This document shows, in pieces, positions 9,895 through 20,938 of a stretch of 64,000 nucleotides of DNA. Source of the stretch: Sanguinoderma infundibulare. Lineage: Eukaryota > Basidiomycota > Agaricomycetes > Polyporales > Polyporaceae. A program made the position numbers and the translations under genes. Each line of letters starts with the position of its first letter. Within the stretch, counting starts at the first letter, position 1. The notes beneath the pieces were generated by a model. That model ran no database searches. It saw nothing but the letters and a program-made list of their open reading frames with translations, and had not been told where the DNA came from. The stretch covers positions 248,001 to 312,000 of the forward strand of contig JAVLRN010000004.1 of NCBI GenBank assembly GCA_032821775.1, in the 5' to 3' direction.

Positions 9895-12828
9895 ATGGCG
9901 GATACACAGAGAGTTTCACAGATCCCAGTCATCACCCGTGCCTCTCACAACGGAACTCAGAGCTTGAGTGCGTTGCCTTCTCCACACCTTGGCCTCGTGT
10001 CGCCCTCTCGGTACCCCTCGGTTAGCGGCAGCCCAGGGCTTCCCTCGCCCTCGACCCCATCCACGCCCAGCAGCGGAGGCGGCAGCACCCCATTCCGTAC
10101 ATTCCGCAATTTCCTCTCCTTCGGCAACAGCAAGCACACACCCAGTCCCAGTGTCCCGTCCGCGATACCTAAGAGCCATTTCAGCACCCTTGGGCCCATC
10201 CGCCGCTCGGTCAATGTGGAGCGAAAGGTGTCGTCTCCGCAGCTCGCGAGGCGTTCCGAAGACGACTATGTGCTCGCCATTGACCCCCCTCGTCCTGGCG
10301 GCGAGAAGTCACCCAATACCCGCCTGCCCAAAAGCAGCGATCCATCCTCGGCGTCCCGGTCACCCTTGTCCAGTTCGCATAGCCCGGTAGCGGAAATTCC
10401 AGGTGCGTCCGTTCCTCTCGACCCTTCCAACGTCCCCTATACCTACGCGACCTGTGGCACAGCGTCGTCCTCTGGAGTTCCCGCATCCGATCTCTCGACC
10501 ATTCTCGAGGCAGAGACCTCCGGGATCTCGAAACGCCTCCCCAGTCTCCACTCCTCGCAGGCAGAGAGCGAGATGGAGTCGGACATTAGTCCGCACGCGT
10601 TCCAGCCGCAGGCACTTTACCCCCCTCCGCGCAATACCCGGCATGGTAGCTCATCGCCATCAAATGATACCTCCGCATTGGATCTCTCGACGTCGAAGCT
10701 CTCGAGCGAGGTTCTCGCCGCGCTGTCGGAGGCTGGCGGGAAGCAGGACTGGTTGAACGGCGTCGTGGTGGACGACGTGCCGTCGGATACCGCAATCAGT
10801 CGCGAGCGGACGCCCGAAAGTCCCGACACTAGCTTCAACTTGGACTCGGTTGACCCGGAACTCGCCGCGCTGCTCAGTCCCAATAGGGTCAGAGGCAACA
10901 GCACAGAACCAGCAGCCGTCGTAGCCAATGACGCTCTGTCACATCCGACTTCCAGTCCCGCTTCCATTTCACCCGCAAGAATTGCCTTGTCCTCTGCTGC
11001 TTGTCCTCGATCGTCTACGACAAGCGAGATGAAGGCCAGTACGTCGATGCGTCGCATTCCTGCCACCCTTTCCGCTGCTTCCCGTCCCCCTCCGAATTTC
11101 GGCGCCCCACGAATCGCTAGGTCGGCCTCCGACCGCCCTGTTGTGGCTTCTGCAGGGAAGTCAGGACCTCTTTCCCCCGCGACGCGCACATCGTCCTCCA
11201 GTCCCGAGCGCCCATTGTCAAGGGGTTCTGCCACCACTCACGGTCGGCTGTCGCGAGCCTTCCCTGGCGACACGACAGTCACCACGAGTACACCGTTGCG
11301 AAGACCCGCTAGTAGCGGTAACCGAGAAGAGCGTCGAACCCCTGCATCGCGCCTCATGACGCCCGCACGACCGTCCGCGTCTTCTGCGAGCACCTCGCGG
11401 CCACCGGTATCGAGACTGCAGTCCATACAGAAGACGTCCTGGGATGCGGAGTCGGCATCTCCGCCCTCGCGCGCTCCTTCGTCAATCGGCACCGCCCCCA
11501 GCCGGCTGCAGGACCACCGACCAAGTTTGGACATCGAGCGACCGCGGCTTACACCCCTCCGCACGCGCAAGCGCAGTACGAGTGTCATCGAGAGTCGGGT
11601 AACGGCTATGCCTCCGCCGTCGCACCCGCCTGTGTCGCTATCGGGCCCGCGTAACATGACAGACTGGATTGGTCCGCGGACGCAGAAGGCGTTCGCTGCA
11701 GCTGGATTGCTGGATTTCGAGAAGGAGTCTCCGGGAAGCGCGAGCCGCCCTCCGTCGCGGTTCGGGACTTCGCGCAGCAGTATCGACAAGGACTCGCGGT
11801 CGCGATACACGCCTTCTCGAATGGCGTACTCCGAGGCCGGATCAAGCTCGTCATACGGAGCGCGCAGCGGGAGCGTATCGCGCGCGGCGGGATACTTGGA
11901 AGGCATGTCTGCCGCAGGGCCCACGAGCGACAATATGTCCCCCCGCACGGTGTTCTCGAGCGCGTCGACGGCCCCGACGTCTGTGTCCGCGTCTTCGCTC
12001 CACTCCGAGATCCACCAGCTCCAGGACAAGCACGCGCTCGAGACCGGCGCGCTTCTCGGTGCCCTCGCCGACTCGCAACGGACGACGCGTCTGCTGCGCG
12101 AGGAGAACGGGCAGCTTCGCGAGCGAATCCAGATGCTCGAAGACAAGCTCGCGGACGCTCAGGAACGGATCCAAGCGATACTCTACTCGCAGCCACCATC
12201 GATCCCCGCGAATCCCGTATATTCCAAGCGCTATGGCAGCCCGGCGTCGTCCGAGCGTCGCTCGTTCCCGACGCACTCGCGGAACAGTTCCTTGCTGCGT
12301 ACGCGCCCTCAAGTTTCGCCGTGCGCGACTCGCCACTCGTCTCCTGAGCCTTCTTCCTCCACCTTGCCCGCAACACCGCACGAGGCTGCCGACGCGTTCG
12401 TGCCGCCACATCGAAAGCGCACGAGCGGTACATCGTCGTCGTCCGCCTTTGCGTCGCTTCCGTCCAACATGTCTATGATTATGCAAGAAGAGGGCGTCTC
12501 GCCCGATACCTTCGCCGCCTACTCCCAGAACTCGTCCTCACCCCCCGGCTCGCCCACTATGGTACTTGCTCGTTTGAACGGGGATCCTAGTCCAGGCGCG
12601 TACTCGTCGATCCCGAAGCTGTCGCTTGGCAACGGCTTTGGCCACATCGCGCACAAGTCCATGTCGTCTGCGGGAAATATCTCGCCGACGACGGCAAACT
12701 TTTCGATCATGTCGGGCTCGCCAGCCAGCTTGAACCTGCGGCCAGAGCACGAACGCCATCTGATCGATATAACGCCGCTGGACCTCGACGCGGAGGGATT
12801 CGAGTTCGACGACAGCTCGTTGCGGTGA
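9895..12828 (+). CDS. Large Ser/Pro-rich protein with C-terminal coiled coil
   Basis: A single intronless frame of 977 codons starting MADTQRVSQIPVITRASHNG. The frame is open 54 bp further upstream but has no ATG there, so 9895 is the start. Residues 1-700 are Ser/Thr/Pro/Arg-rich and probably disordered, with many SP/TP sites. Around 12000-12175 lies a strong heptad segment (LHSEIHQLQDKHALETGALL, then LREENGQLRERIQMLEDKLADAQERI). A further disordered stretch follows, ending in a short acidic motif (HLIDITPLDLDAEGFEFDD). The layout resembles polarity or cytoskeleton scaffolds of basidiomycetes, but I cannot name the family. No membrane segment. Confidence 0.8.
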   Translation: MADTQRVSQIPVITRASHNGTQSLSALPSPHLGLVSPSRYPSVSGSPGLPSPSTPSTPSSGGGSTPFRTFRNFLSFGNSKHTPSPSVPSAIPKSHFSTLGPIRRSVNVERKVSSPQLARRSEDDYVLAIDPPRPGGEKSPNTRLPKSSDPSSASRSPLSSSHSPVAEIPGASVPLDPSNVPYTYATCGTASSSGVPASDLSTILEAETSGISKRLPSLHSSQAESEMESDISPHAFQPQALYPPPRNTRHGSSSPSNDTSALDLSTSKLSSEVLAALSEAGGKQDWLNGVVVDDVPSDTAISRERTPESPDTSFNLDSVDPELAALLSPNRVRGNSTEPAAVVANDALSHPTSSPASISPARIALSSAACPRSSTTSEMKASTSMRRIPATLSAASRPPPNFGAPRIARSASDRPVVASAGKSGPLSPATRTSSSSPERPLSRGSATTHGRLSRAFPGDTTVTTSTPLRRPASSGNREERRTPASRLMTPARPSASSASTSRPPVSRLQSIQKTSWDAESASPPSRAPSSIGTAPSRLQDHRPSLDIERPRLTPLRTRKRSTSVIESRVTAMPPPSHPPVSLSGPRNMTDWIGPRTQKAFAAAGLLDFEKESPGSASRPPSRFGTSRSSIDKDSRSRYTPSRMAYSEAGSSSSYGARSGSVSRAAGYLEGMSAAGPTSDNMSPRTVFSSASTAPTSVSASSLHSEIHQLQDKHALETGALLGALADSQRTTRLLREENGQLRERIQMLEDKLADAQERIQAILYSQPPSIPANPVYSKRYGSPASSERRSFPTHSRNSSLLRTRPQVSPCATRHSSPEPSSSTLPATPHEAADAFVPPHRKRTSGTSSSSAFASLPSNMSMIMQEEGVSPDTFAAYSQNSSSPPGSPTMVLARLNGDPSPGAYSSIPKLSLGNGFGHIAHKSMSSAGNISPTTANFSIMSGSPASLNLRPEHERHLIDITPLDLDAEGFEFDDSSLR

Positions 12829-13907
12829 ACGTATCCGGCTTCCGTCCCATGTCGACATATGTCCATGCGCCCTCCCTCTTCGTCCGCTCATTTCGCGCTC
12901 CAGTCCTTTCTTGCTTGCCTAATTGCTTGGTTGTTTTGCTCGCGGACATGACACTTCTCCCTCCCGTGGCTCGCTTTATGGGTGCCTCGCTTCGTCCTTC
13001 CTGGTTGTATATGTCTGACCTCCGTGCTTCGTTCTGTGTAGGACCCTAGGGTCTACTCGCCCACTCATTCATGACGCCACTCCTTTCGCACCTGCTTTCG
13101 TTCTACCACGTCGTCCCATCGTCCCCTGCCCATCATCCCCATCGCGCATCGCATTGCATCCGGAGTCCAACCCCCACCCTATTCCTATCCCTGTCCATAC
13201 CTCGTCCGTGAGCGCTCGCGTATAATGTGGACCGTCCATGCATTGCTGTCGGCATCGTCTGTAACCGTCTCACCACATTGTTTGTTTAGCTCCCCCCGCC
13301 CTCTCTGAAAACGATGTACCGTACGTAAACCCCTATTCTAGTTCTGCTCTGTGCCCGCCGTGGTAGCTTCAGCAGTTTCTCCGTGTACTTCTCGCCGTTG
13401 CTGGATTGATAAGTGCTTGGTGCTGTAGGTGTGTTCGCCTCAATTGGCCAAAATGACATCATACAATACCCAGGACTAGATCTGCTATGTAAGTACGTCT
13501 AAACCCTTATAATACAGTAGCATGGCTGAGGATTTTAAGTTTTGTTGGCCTGTCGGTAGATCCGCCAAGGTGTCCCCTGGTCTACTACGCCTCATGATGC
13601 GCTCGTACTCACTGTCCTGCGAAGACGAGAGCAATTTCGCAAGTACGGGCGGGGTATCGAGTACTCCTCAGTTAATCCGTCGTGGGTTTCGCTCCTTTGT
13701 CTCTCAGATGTGTTCAGTGCGACAGCTGCCGCATAGGCCGGGTGCTTTGTGCCCGGCCGCATCTTGGTGGCCGCTTGACCAACCGCTTAAAAACGGGCGC
13801 TCTGTGCATGGAGTTCCAACCACTACCACCGCAACGCTTTCCAGTGGTCCACAAGTTCCTCACACTCTCCTCGTCTCACCTCTAGTCACACTCCGCACTC
13901 GATATTA
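12829..13907. other. 3' UTR and start of the accessory island
   Basis: The first 450 bp are C/T-rich and look like the 3' UTR of the preceding gene. From about 13700 the sequence is homologous to the upstream region of the T2 gene (36340-36535), so 13700-13907 is the old promoter of the T1 copy. At the place of T2's TTATAAG this copy reads TTAAAAA. Confidence 0.5.
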
Positions 13908-14309
13908 TATGGCAACAGGCTCAGCATCCAAGCACTCCTCTACAACCGTGGTCGAGGGAGTCGAGTCCAACTCGGACATACCTTTCTTGAGTTCGCGTTC
14001 TCCTCGTTTGACTGCTTCCGTCCGTAAATTGCGCCTCGCCGGATGCATTTCCTCGACTTTATCAGCTTCAAATCCACTGACGGCGACGTCTAGCCACGAC
14101 AACCACCAAACAGACTGGCCGAAACTCACACAAATTGCCACTGCCTGGGAGACCCGCGTTTTCAGCTCGCGCTTGCCTACCAGAAAACTCGGGATTTCCG
14201 GGTTGCTAATCCCGGCGACAAGGTACGTGTTTGGGTTTGGTCGACCACATCGCTGCAAGTGCTGATGGTCGTCGGTGGTTGTCCAGGCGCACGCTCCGAA
14301 CGAATAGTA
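13908..14309 (+). pseudogene. T1: truncated copy of the tail-anchored protein gene
   Basis: Begins MATGSASKHSSTT, matching MATSSTSEHSSTT of T2 at 36536; the upstream DNA is also related. Homology continues across a plausible donor near 14221 and an acceptor at about 14284 (TTGTCCAG), where T2 has GGTGTCCAGGCCAATGCTCC. Only a few codons later the frame stops at TAG and T2 homology ends, so all exons for the middle and the C-terminal membrane anchor are absent. The frame itself is open through the upstream DNA, but that stretch is promoter-like. I call it a 3'-truncated relic rather than a short gene. Confidence 0.65.
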
Positions 14310-14380
14310 CATATGCGGTTAACTTCATACATACGACGAGTGCGGCCCGCCAAGTAGGTAGACCAAGGATGGCGTATCAT

Positions 14381-14830
14381 TTAGACCAGTAGTTCCTTAC
14401 ACATCTTTGCATGATCGTCCAGCTGTCTATTAAGTACTCTCCCATCCGTCGGCTGCTCGTCGATGAGAGTCGGCCCGTCGCCCGCCGGCGCAAGCTCGTA
14501 ACGCCGGGTAAGTTCACCCTCAATGAGAATCCCAAGCAATTTCTCCCCATAATCCGGTACCGTGCACCGCTCCTTCAATCGCACCATGTACTTGAACAGT
14601 TGCCTTCTCGCGGCTTCCTGATCGGAGCCATCTCGCTTCAGCTCGACAACGAGGACCACCGTTTGGGTCACCTCCGGATCTGAGGACGCGACCCTGGCGA
14701 CGACAAAGTCTACTTCTTGACAACCGCTTTGAAGGTAGGTGTTCCACTGCTGGGAGGATACGACCCCGCCCATGGAATCGATGGATGTATCTCCGAGGCA
14801 TCAGAGGTGTAGACAGCTGCTCAAGGTGAT
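14381..14830 (-). pseudogene. B1: 5'-truncated copy of the PD-(D/E)XK-like gene
   Basis: The C-terminal 130 residues (MGGVVSSQQWNTYLQSG, EVDFVVARVASSDPE, VVLVVELKRDGSD, DEQPTDGRVLN) match B2 at 38443-39291 through the end of both proteins. Upstream of codon GDTS the match breaks: a short stretch present in B2 is missing here and the frame shifts, and no counterpart of B2's N-terminal half is found further up. The core D...ELK triad is still present. It lies tail-to-tail with T1, as B2 does with T2, so the pair was duplicated together and then lost sequence at both outer ends. Confidence 0.65.
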
Positions 14831-15237
14831 ATTACGACACAGGCACCCGGAACAGACTCACTGAGTTCCGATTGAAGATCATATCGCATTCTGTATCATC
14901 GGGCATGCGCGAACGCTCTCCCGCGAGTCCCTGCGATTCTTCACTTGATGGTGTAGAAAGAGTCAAAGATAGTCAAGAAGGAACATATCTAAGCTGACCG
15001 TAAGGACAACTGTTTGACAGAACTGAAGCACAAGGAACGGTACTAATGCAGTCGAAATTCTTCTATTCAACCACCACGAACAGTACGAATACAATGTATC
15101 TCTGCTCTCATATCGCGCCGGGCGGAACAAGCTCCGAAAGACCAGCGTCGCTGAAACGGCCGAAAGGTCTAGCGGTACCGTCGCCGCCATCGACGCGAAG
15201 AACTGAGGATGAGGAATGGACGAGATTCGCCGGTTCA

Positions 15238-16579
15238 TCAGGACAGAGACGCCAACGGCGTGGTGTCGAATTGCATGTGGAGGACGCAGGACAAACCGGC
15301 ATGGAGACGTAGGTGCTCCCGGCCTGGCGCCAATGGCCCTGCTTCGAACGTGATGGTGCTTGGGGCGCGCCAGCGGGTTTCGAGCTTATTGGAAGCAGGT
15401 AGCTGGTCTTTGACACGGTATGTGTGTTCGACCTGTGAAAGCATTCATTATGTGGGCGTGAAAGCGGTAAAGATGTGAACGCGAACCTCTGTAGGCATGA
15501 GGCACCATGAGAGCTTCTCGAAAGGCCGATGCAAGGACTCGTGGAGTGTGATGGCGTTCGCTGCTGCGTCCATGTTGCCCATGCCCTTCATGAAGTCGTC
15601 GCTTAACTCCATGTAGTTGCGTAACATGTCGAGGGTAATCCGCATTTCCGCGCGCTGCAATTTAGATGAGAAGAGATCCTCGACATTAATGGTCCCTGAG
15701 CAGAACACACCTTCGAGGGATCATCCGAGTGGGCGTCCTCAGCCACGGACCATCTCAAAACATGGCAGACCTCAATTTCTCCCGTGTCCTCTGGTTCCAG
15801 TCCGCTGGCGACCGGTCCGGGGTGGGTTTCGAACCAATAGCGGTCCTTGACATCGCCCGACACGATGCATCTGTAACTGTCCCTCCGGAGCACCTATAAC
15901 CAAATATCATTTATGAGGATAACATTGCAGATCAAAATCTGCACTCGCCTCCGCCTGCAGGCCAGATCGACGGGTGTGGGGTAAGCCGGACTGTCATCGA
16001 CCATTGTTCGCGTAGTTTGCAGCGTCGGGATAGCGTACAACGGGACCTCCTCCACTAAGAGAAGGGGAGCCCTCTGCTGAGCGTAGACTGATGTGGTGGG
16101 GGTAGGTTACACTGAACGCATGACGTTCAATAGTGGAACTACTCACATGGCCGAAGCATGAACGCAATCCAAGAAGTCGCTAGGTGCTGTAGCTGGAGCG
16201 CCAATGCCTCTTCCCGTTTTTCCGGCGAGTGGTTCGCGTTCACATCCACCTCGCACTTGCATACGGACTCCAGAATGTAAAACTCTCCTTTGACGAGGCG
16301 AAGGTGGGCGGCGGTTCGGCACAACGCTCGGATGAACCCTCGAACCGTGAATTGGTGCTCGAAGAGGTATGGTGAGGTAGGGTCCGCCCAATCCGATGTA
16401 TCGAAGTGTCGGTAACTGGGTTTGTCGAAGATCAGGAGTATACAATCAACCCGGGCGCGCCAGAAGGGAAGGATGTTGGGCGTTGGAGAGGAAGGGGTGG
16501 AGCCAACGACGTCGACGTCGATCGACGAGGAAGAAGATGAGCTGCCTGAAGCGCTGCTGCTGTCGTTTCGGGTACGCAT
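15238..16579 (-). CDS. HNH-1: HNH nuclease-like protein
   Basis: An HNH-fold protein of a type much expanded in mushrooms. Exon 1 begins MRTRNDSSSASG with a poly-Ser stretch, then a helical domain (FDKPSYRHFDTSDWADPTS, HLATSWIAFML). A second exon contains SGLQAEASAD. The third carries the HNH core: VLRRDSYRCIVSGD (first strand and Cys), EIEVCHVLRW (first His), NAITLHESLHRPFEKLSW (Asn and last His), ending LMPTEV. A last exon (15444-15238) matches the HNH-2 tail at first, then diverges. The catalytic residues look complete, unlike HNH-2. However, no donor after LQAEASAD lies in phase with the next exon, so splicing may be damaged. Upstream start codons near 16813 are possible. Confidence 0.6.
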
Positions 16580-17106
16580 AGGCGATGAGTAGATGGTCCA
16601 GCAGTCCGAGGGTTGAAAAGAGGACTCGTGGGGGTGGGCGACCAACGAGGAGACTTGGTGAAGACCGCCAGTTGACTTTCTGTGCCGCCGAACCGTCCAA
16701 TCGGCACCCGACGATGCAGTCCTGGTCGACCAGCCTCGTACGTCATACCCTGTGAAGGGCTCTGGGATTCCGCCGAGGACCCACATTCTCGTGAGTTGGG
16801 GACATGCAGTCAAAAGGCTGCAAGGATCGAGTTAGTGACTCTTCCATCATTACGACCGGATGAGCGGTAGTTTGTGCGTGCTAGTTTATTGGCCTCGAAG
16901 ACATCCCATATGATTTTCTCACACAGACAACTATTAATCGCCACATTGGAATCCAGTCAAAGTCAGCAGCGCGAGGGAAGAATTGGACGCTAGGCGTAGA
17001 GCGTGAAACAAAGCTACAGGCAGCGAACAATGCGCGAATCTTCGCCGTCACTTCCCTGTAGGTGTCCTTCGGGGAGCCGCCGATTTCTCGACAGTCGCAA
17101 CGAAAC

Positions 17107-17607
17107 TTAGGTGGACCATGGCTTCATCCGCAGTGGATGGATTGAGGACCCACTCGTGCTGGAGGAGCCATGGGTAGCAAACGCCTCGGTTATCTGGCGG
17201 AAGCGCTGCATACGCGCCCTTGCCACCCTCAAGGAGTCTTCCCTCCTTCCTCCACTTGCGCACTTCTTGGGAGGAACAGCGCGGTGCACGAGGATCTCTA
17301 TCCAGAGATCGAAGGCCATGTTCATCGCGGCGTCGCTGAACGACACTGCCCTGTCAAGCCCGTAGTCGGTCCTCGTTTGCTTGTCGAACGGGATGAGATT
17401 GGCAAAGCACCGAGCGAGGTGATAGGCGGTATCGCTCGGCTTGTCGGTCTTGCAGTCGAAAATGTGCCACGGCCAGTGTTTCTTCTGGCACTCGGTGCTG
17501 CAGTACCAGACGTTCTTGCATCCTGCGCATCGTTTGGCGTCGGCGGCCTCGGTGGAGCAACGGGCGCAGTTGTGAGCAACCATTCTGTTACCCGAAGTGA
17601 CAACCAT
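17107..17607 (-). CDS. MYND zinc-finger protein, possibly truncated
   Basis: 166 codons. Residues 13-52 hold a complete MYND finger: CARC, CAGC, WYCSTECQ and the closing HWPWHIFDC, giving the C-x2-C, C-x2-C, C-x3-C, H, C ligand set that binds two zinc ions and usually mediates protein contacts. The remainder (AYHLARCFANLIPFDKQTRT, FDLWIEILVHRAVPPKK) is helical and unrecognised. Near 17200 the overlapping frame also looks coding (AALPPDNRGVCYPWLLQHEW, then VLNPSTADEAM), so a one-base shift may have replaced a longer C-terminus. It is the last gene before the CpG-poor repeat region. Confidence 0.65.
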   Translation of the reverse strand: MVVTSGNRMVAHNCARCSTEAADAKRCAGCKNVWYCSTECQKKHWPWHIFDCKTDKPSDTAYHLARCFANLIPFDKQTRTDYGLDRAVSFSDAAMNMAFDLWIEILVHRAVPPKKCASGGRREDSLRVARARMQRFRQITEAFATHGSSSTSGSSIHPLRMKPWST

Positions 17608-18137
17608 GAGATTCTACAATAGATGCGATAATGGAGATGTACCGCATAATGGGGAGTGAGGCTGTTGGTGATGGAGGGGACGAGGACAAGTGGTGACGAC
17701 GCTGGGAGAGCTAGACGTTCAAGTTAGCTATGGTTGTGTCAACCCCGATATCATGGCAAATCCAGGCAGACCTCGTTTGTCGGCCAGATGATCGAGTGTC
17801 TTGTTAACACCGTGTCGGAATGCACTGGATGTGTCGGAGAGGGTGTACGGACACTGTCACGGCGGCGATGGCAGGTTAGAACAGCGGTCCGATTACATAA
17901 GAGATCTCAATCTACTTCGGCAACTGGCGGCCAGCAGGAGCCTCCCTCCGCTACTACCCTCGCTCTCTGTTCCATCACCAAAACTGCCCGCCGCGATGGA
18001 TACCGTATGGAATCCGTACCCGGCGTTGCAAGAGATTGCCTCCATGGCAAAGGATTCCACATGAACGCTGATCGAATTGATGCTGTCACAGGTCCCTCCA
18101 TAATGCCACATCAGGATGGATATGTGACCGGTCCGGG
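17608..18137. other. Intergenic, transition into CpG-poor DNA
   Basis: Short upstream region of the MYND gene, then sequence in which TG and CA dinucleotides replace CG. No gene was recognised. Confidence 0.4.
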
Positions 18138-18608
18138 TAGTGGTATGCATGGCGAGGTAGGGTATGGATACCCTGCATGGACAGGCAAATGTATGCAAAC
18201 CTGTGTGAACCAATAAAAATTCTCCCATTCAGCTCTGATCAATCCACAACCGTGGAACACGTATTAGAGGATAGTAATAAATATATTGTCACAATGCCCG
18301 CATACAGAGGGGATCTACCAGGTAGTAATGATGGGAGACAAGGAGGGCACGAAAGCGGAGAATAACAGAGGGCGCTTGGGACCATGCGACTCAAACATGG
18401 TGAGCACGAACCTGGTTTGACCACCCAGCCCCAAACACTCCAATCGTCACTGTCATCTCCGCCAGCATCCTGCTATTGAGTATATGCGTCATTTACAGCT
18501 ACTATTGTTCCGAGCATGAGTAGACTGGGAGCTTACCAGCGGTGGACGTTGCGGTCCTCTGTGAGGCTCGAGTCGCTGTTACTGTCCTCGTCCACAACTT
18601 GCTCATTG

Positions 18609-19100
18609 CTAAGGCTGCCTTTGCATCCGAGTCCAGCACGTCAGTGAGGATCTATTGAACAAAGACACCGGATCGGGGTCAGCACCACCCCCTGCATGCC
18701 AGTCCTCTTCAGATAACCAGCACTCAGGGGCACACCCAGAAGCAGTGCCCTTCAAGACTGCAGACAAGGGGCGAAGAGTGCCACCTCCATTGCTTGACAC
18801 AGCCTCAGAAGGTGGGGAGAGCACGGTGGGCAGCGACAAATGTTCTGGAGAGTCGCCATGCTCCCCTTCCTCACCAGCTGCCAATGCATCCAAGCCCCAC
18901 TCACCGTAGTCATACTTGTCCATGTCCGGAATACTCCACTTGCTGCCCAAGCTCTGCTGCTCCAACATCTGCCATGATCGCACCTGGTGGTTGAGGTCGA
19001 GGAAGCTCGGCTGAGCGTTTGGCGAGACTGGCTTGCAATCCCCTTGAAGGAGCATCCAAGTCCCCTGGCCAGAGGGCACAAGGGTCCAGTTGAACCTCAT
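18609..19100 (-). pseudogene. Unrecognised CpG-poor ORF (163 codons)
   Basis: Starts MRFNWTLVPSGQGTWMLLQG, with an acidic middle (DKYDYGEWGLDALAAGEEGE) and a Ser/Pro-rich end. I do not recognise it. The DNA has almost no CG and many TG/CA, in contrast to all intact genes in the window. Together with its position next to a captured gene fragment and between palindrome clusters, this suggests a decaying, probably captured, coding piece rather than a working gene. Confidence 0.35.
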
Positions 19101-19617
19101 GGTGGGGTATATGCGCTGTAAAACCTCTGTTCATCAACCATACAATACACTGCAAAACCACATATATGCAACTGATGCACCGCTACTCACCTTCTTTCTC
19201 CCCTCTGTACCGCCACCGATGAGCTGCTCGGTAGGGCAAAAATTGCTACCAGTGCTTGTCGAGAATGTTGCCATGTTCGATTTGGAGACAACAGACATCG
19301 CTTGTGGAAGGTATGAGAGGCCTAAAGCATTGGGACAGCATGAGTTGTAGATGCGGGAGTTGAAGATGGCTCAGGGAGGGAGATGGGAGTAGAAGGGCAA
19401 GGTGTGTGCATTGAGAAGCATTGGACGTCGGAACAATCAAGTGTCCCAGAAATCACGTGATCACGATCAGACGACTCGAACCTGTCCACGGACATCTGCC
19501 AGAGGATCCCTGCCTGCTAGCACCGCACTCGTGCCCCCCAACCACTTCACCCCACACTCTCCATTGTACCATACCCGGCCTACTCGATCCTGGATCAGGA
19601 TGCATCCAGTTCAGGCA

Positions 19618-19838
19618 GATGGTGGTTTGCCCAATGCTTTGGCGACAAGGACAAGGTCAAGGATATCACTGAAGGTACGGCGCATCCCCTAGGCCAGTCA
19701 CTCCATGACTGGCTAAGCTCTCATGCATCCTGCCTCGCAGCCAACATCATCTCGACTGTTGAGTTCAACTTGACAGGCAACTACCTTGCCACTGGTGACA
19801 AGGGAGGCTGCATTGTCCTGTTTGAGCACAATAAGATG
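19618..19838 (+). pseudogene. Fragment of PP2A regulatory B (PR55/CDC55-like) subunit gene
   Basis: Two exons match the very conserved start of the PR55 WD40 propeller. The first (to 19674) reads [18 protein letters not shown]. The second (19741-19838) reads [20 protein letters not shown], then [13 protein letters not shown]. The 66-bp intron between them has proper GT and AG ends and keeps phase, and an AG acceptor precedes the first exon, so the copy came from genomic DNA, not mRNA. The rest of the propeller is absent: sequence after the next donor gives no match to KFHTEF or later blades. The real gene must be elsewhere in the genome. CpG depletion marks it as a dead copy. Confidence 0.72.
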
Positions 19839-20938
19839 GTACGCCCTGTGTCTTGCACATGATTGTGATTGCCCACTGTTGTGTCCTCGCACCACGCCTC
19901 GCACCATGCGATCTATTGCTTTGCAAAGTGAATTTTTCACCTATATCCACTCAATGGCTTGTACTATATGTGATGAAAATGTTCAGTTTACTTGCTAATT
20001 AATGCGCCTCGCCTCTGTGAATGCATGTCCCCAACATATATGCCCAAGATTTGCATGTCCTGGATAAGGTATGCATACTATCACCTCTCCAGGTAAGGGT
20101 ATGGATACATGGCCTATCCAGGCGATATACACATACCGTTCACCTGGCGAGGCAGAGGTATGTATAACCCCTCCATACTGCGGCCTGGCCCAGCCATCAT
20201 GTGGATTTGTGGCCAGGCCCTCCATTGCTGTCGCCTTTTTGCTGATGTCTCTGGCAGTGGCCCTACTCAGATCGGACTTCCCCTTGTCAAGTAGGCTCTC
20301 CAATATGCTCAAAATGAAGATGATGAGATAACTGTGATCGTTTTGGCAGCACATAAACCCATTCACAATTCATGTCCAACAGGATTTTTGCACCCCATTG
20401 CCAGCCCCAAAGTTACCCTTGCTCATGGCCTCCTATGAAGACATGTTCCGACACAGTCTGTCTGGATGTATCTGCATCGATTATTTTCCGCATCATGGTT
20501 GCGAACTGAGGGCAGTGAATTATTTCTTTGAGATGCAGGTATGGTAATGGGTGGATGTGAAATGCTGGCTCAGAGGGTGGATGCCATTGGGCCTCAACAA
20601 TGGTCTGGACAATTGCCATTCAGGAGTGCTGCGGCATGCTCATCTGTATTAGTAGGCATCAAGAGTCTGGATGCACATAGGGCACGACTGCACGACTATG
20701 TGATTGGTAAGTAATCAATCTGCAATCCTATCATCCTCAGCAATGCTGATACGGAAGCATCCAGTACATGCGAGTGGACTATCGAATGAGTTCTGATCCG
20801 AGGCACAATGTATGGCAAGGGCTCTGTGGGAAGATGGAGGTTTGACCTGTTTGCTTCCTTCATGCTTGGGTCATGTCAATGCTGGAATGTACACAGTTGT
20901 TGTCGATCTCACCGTTTGCTGCCATGATTTGTGACCGA

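Larger units (their letters stand above)
18138..20170. mobile_element. E5: CpG-poor segment with GTATGCATAC-type palindromes at both ends
   Basis: The left edge carries GGTATGCATGG (18142), GTATGGATAC (18162) and GTATGCAAAC (about 18189). The right edge carries the perfect palindrome GTATGCATAC (20069-20078), GTATGGATAC (about 20099), ACATACC (about 20131) and GTATGTATAA (about 20158), with successive sites about 30 bp apart. TAGT precedes the left set and CTA follows 20078, so the outermost bases may be inverted, but I found no target-site duplication and the exact ends are uncertain. Inside are an unrecognised ORF on the minus strand and a fragment of a PP2A B-subunit gene. The design resembles the ACTTGCAAGT and GGATGCATCC elements further along. 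Confidence 0.4.

Noticed and set aside
11238..12486. Long antisense frames under the coiled-coil gene
   Set aside because: Shadows of a GC-rich coding strand; composition is Arg/Ser-biased and no splice logic or domain is present.
13522..14265. 247-codon gene starting at 13522
   Set aside because: Its first half is homologous to the T2 promoter, not to T2 protein, so the open frame there is fortuitous.
18609..19100. KDZ or other transposase remnant
   Set aside because: No catalytic motif or Cys-rich domain could be identified, so no transposase claim is made.
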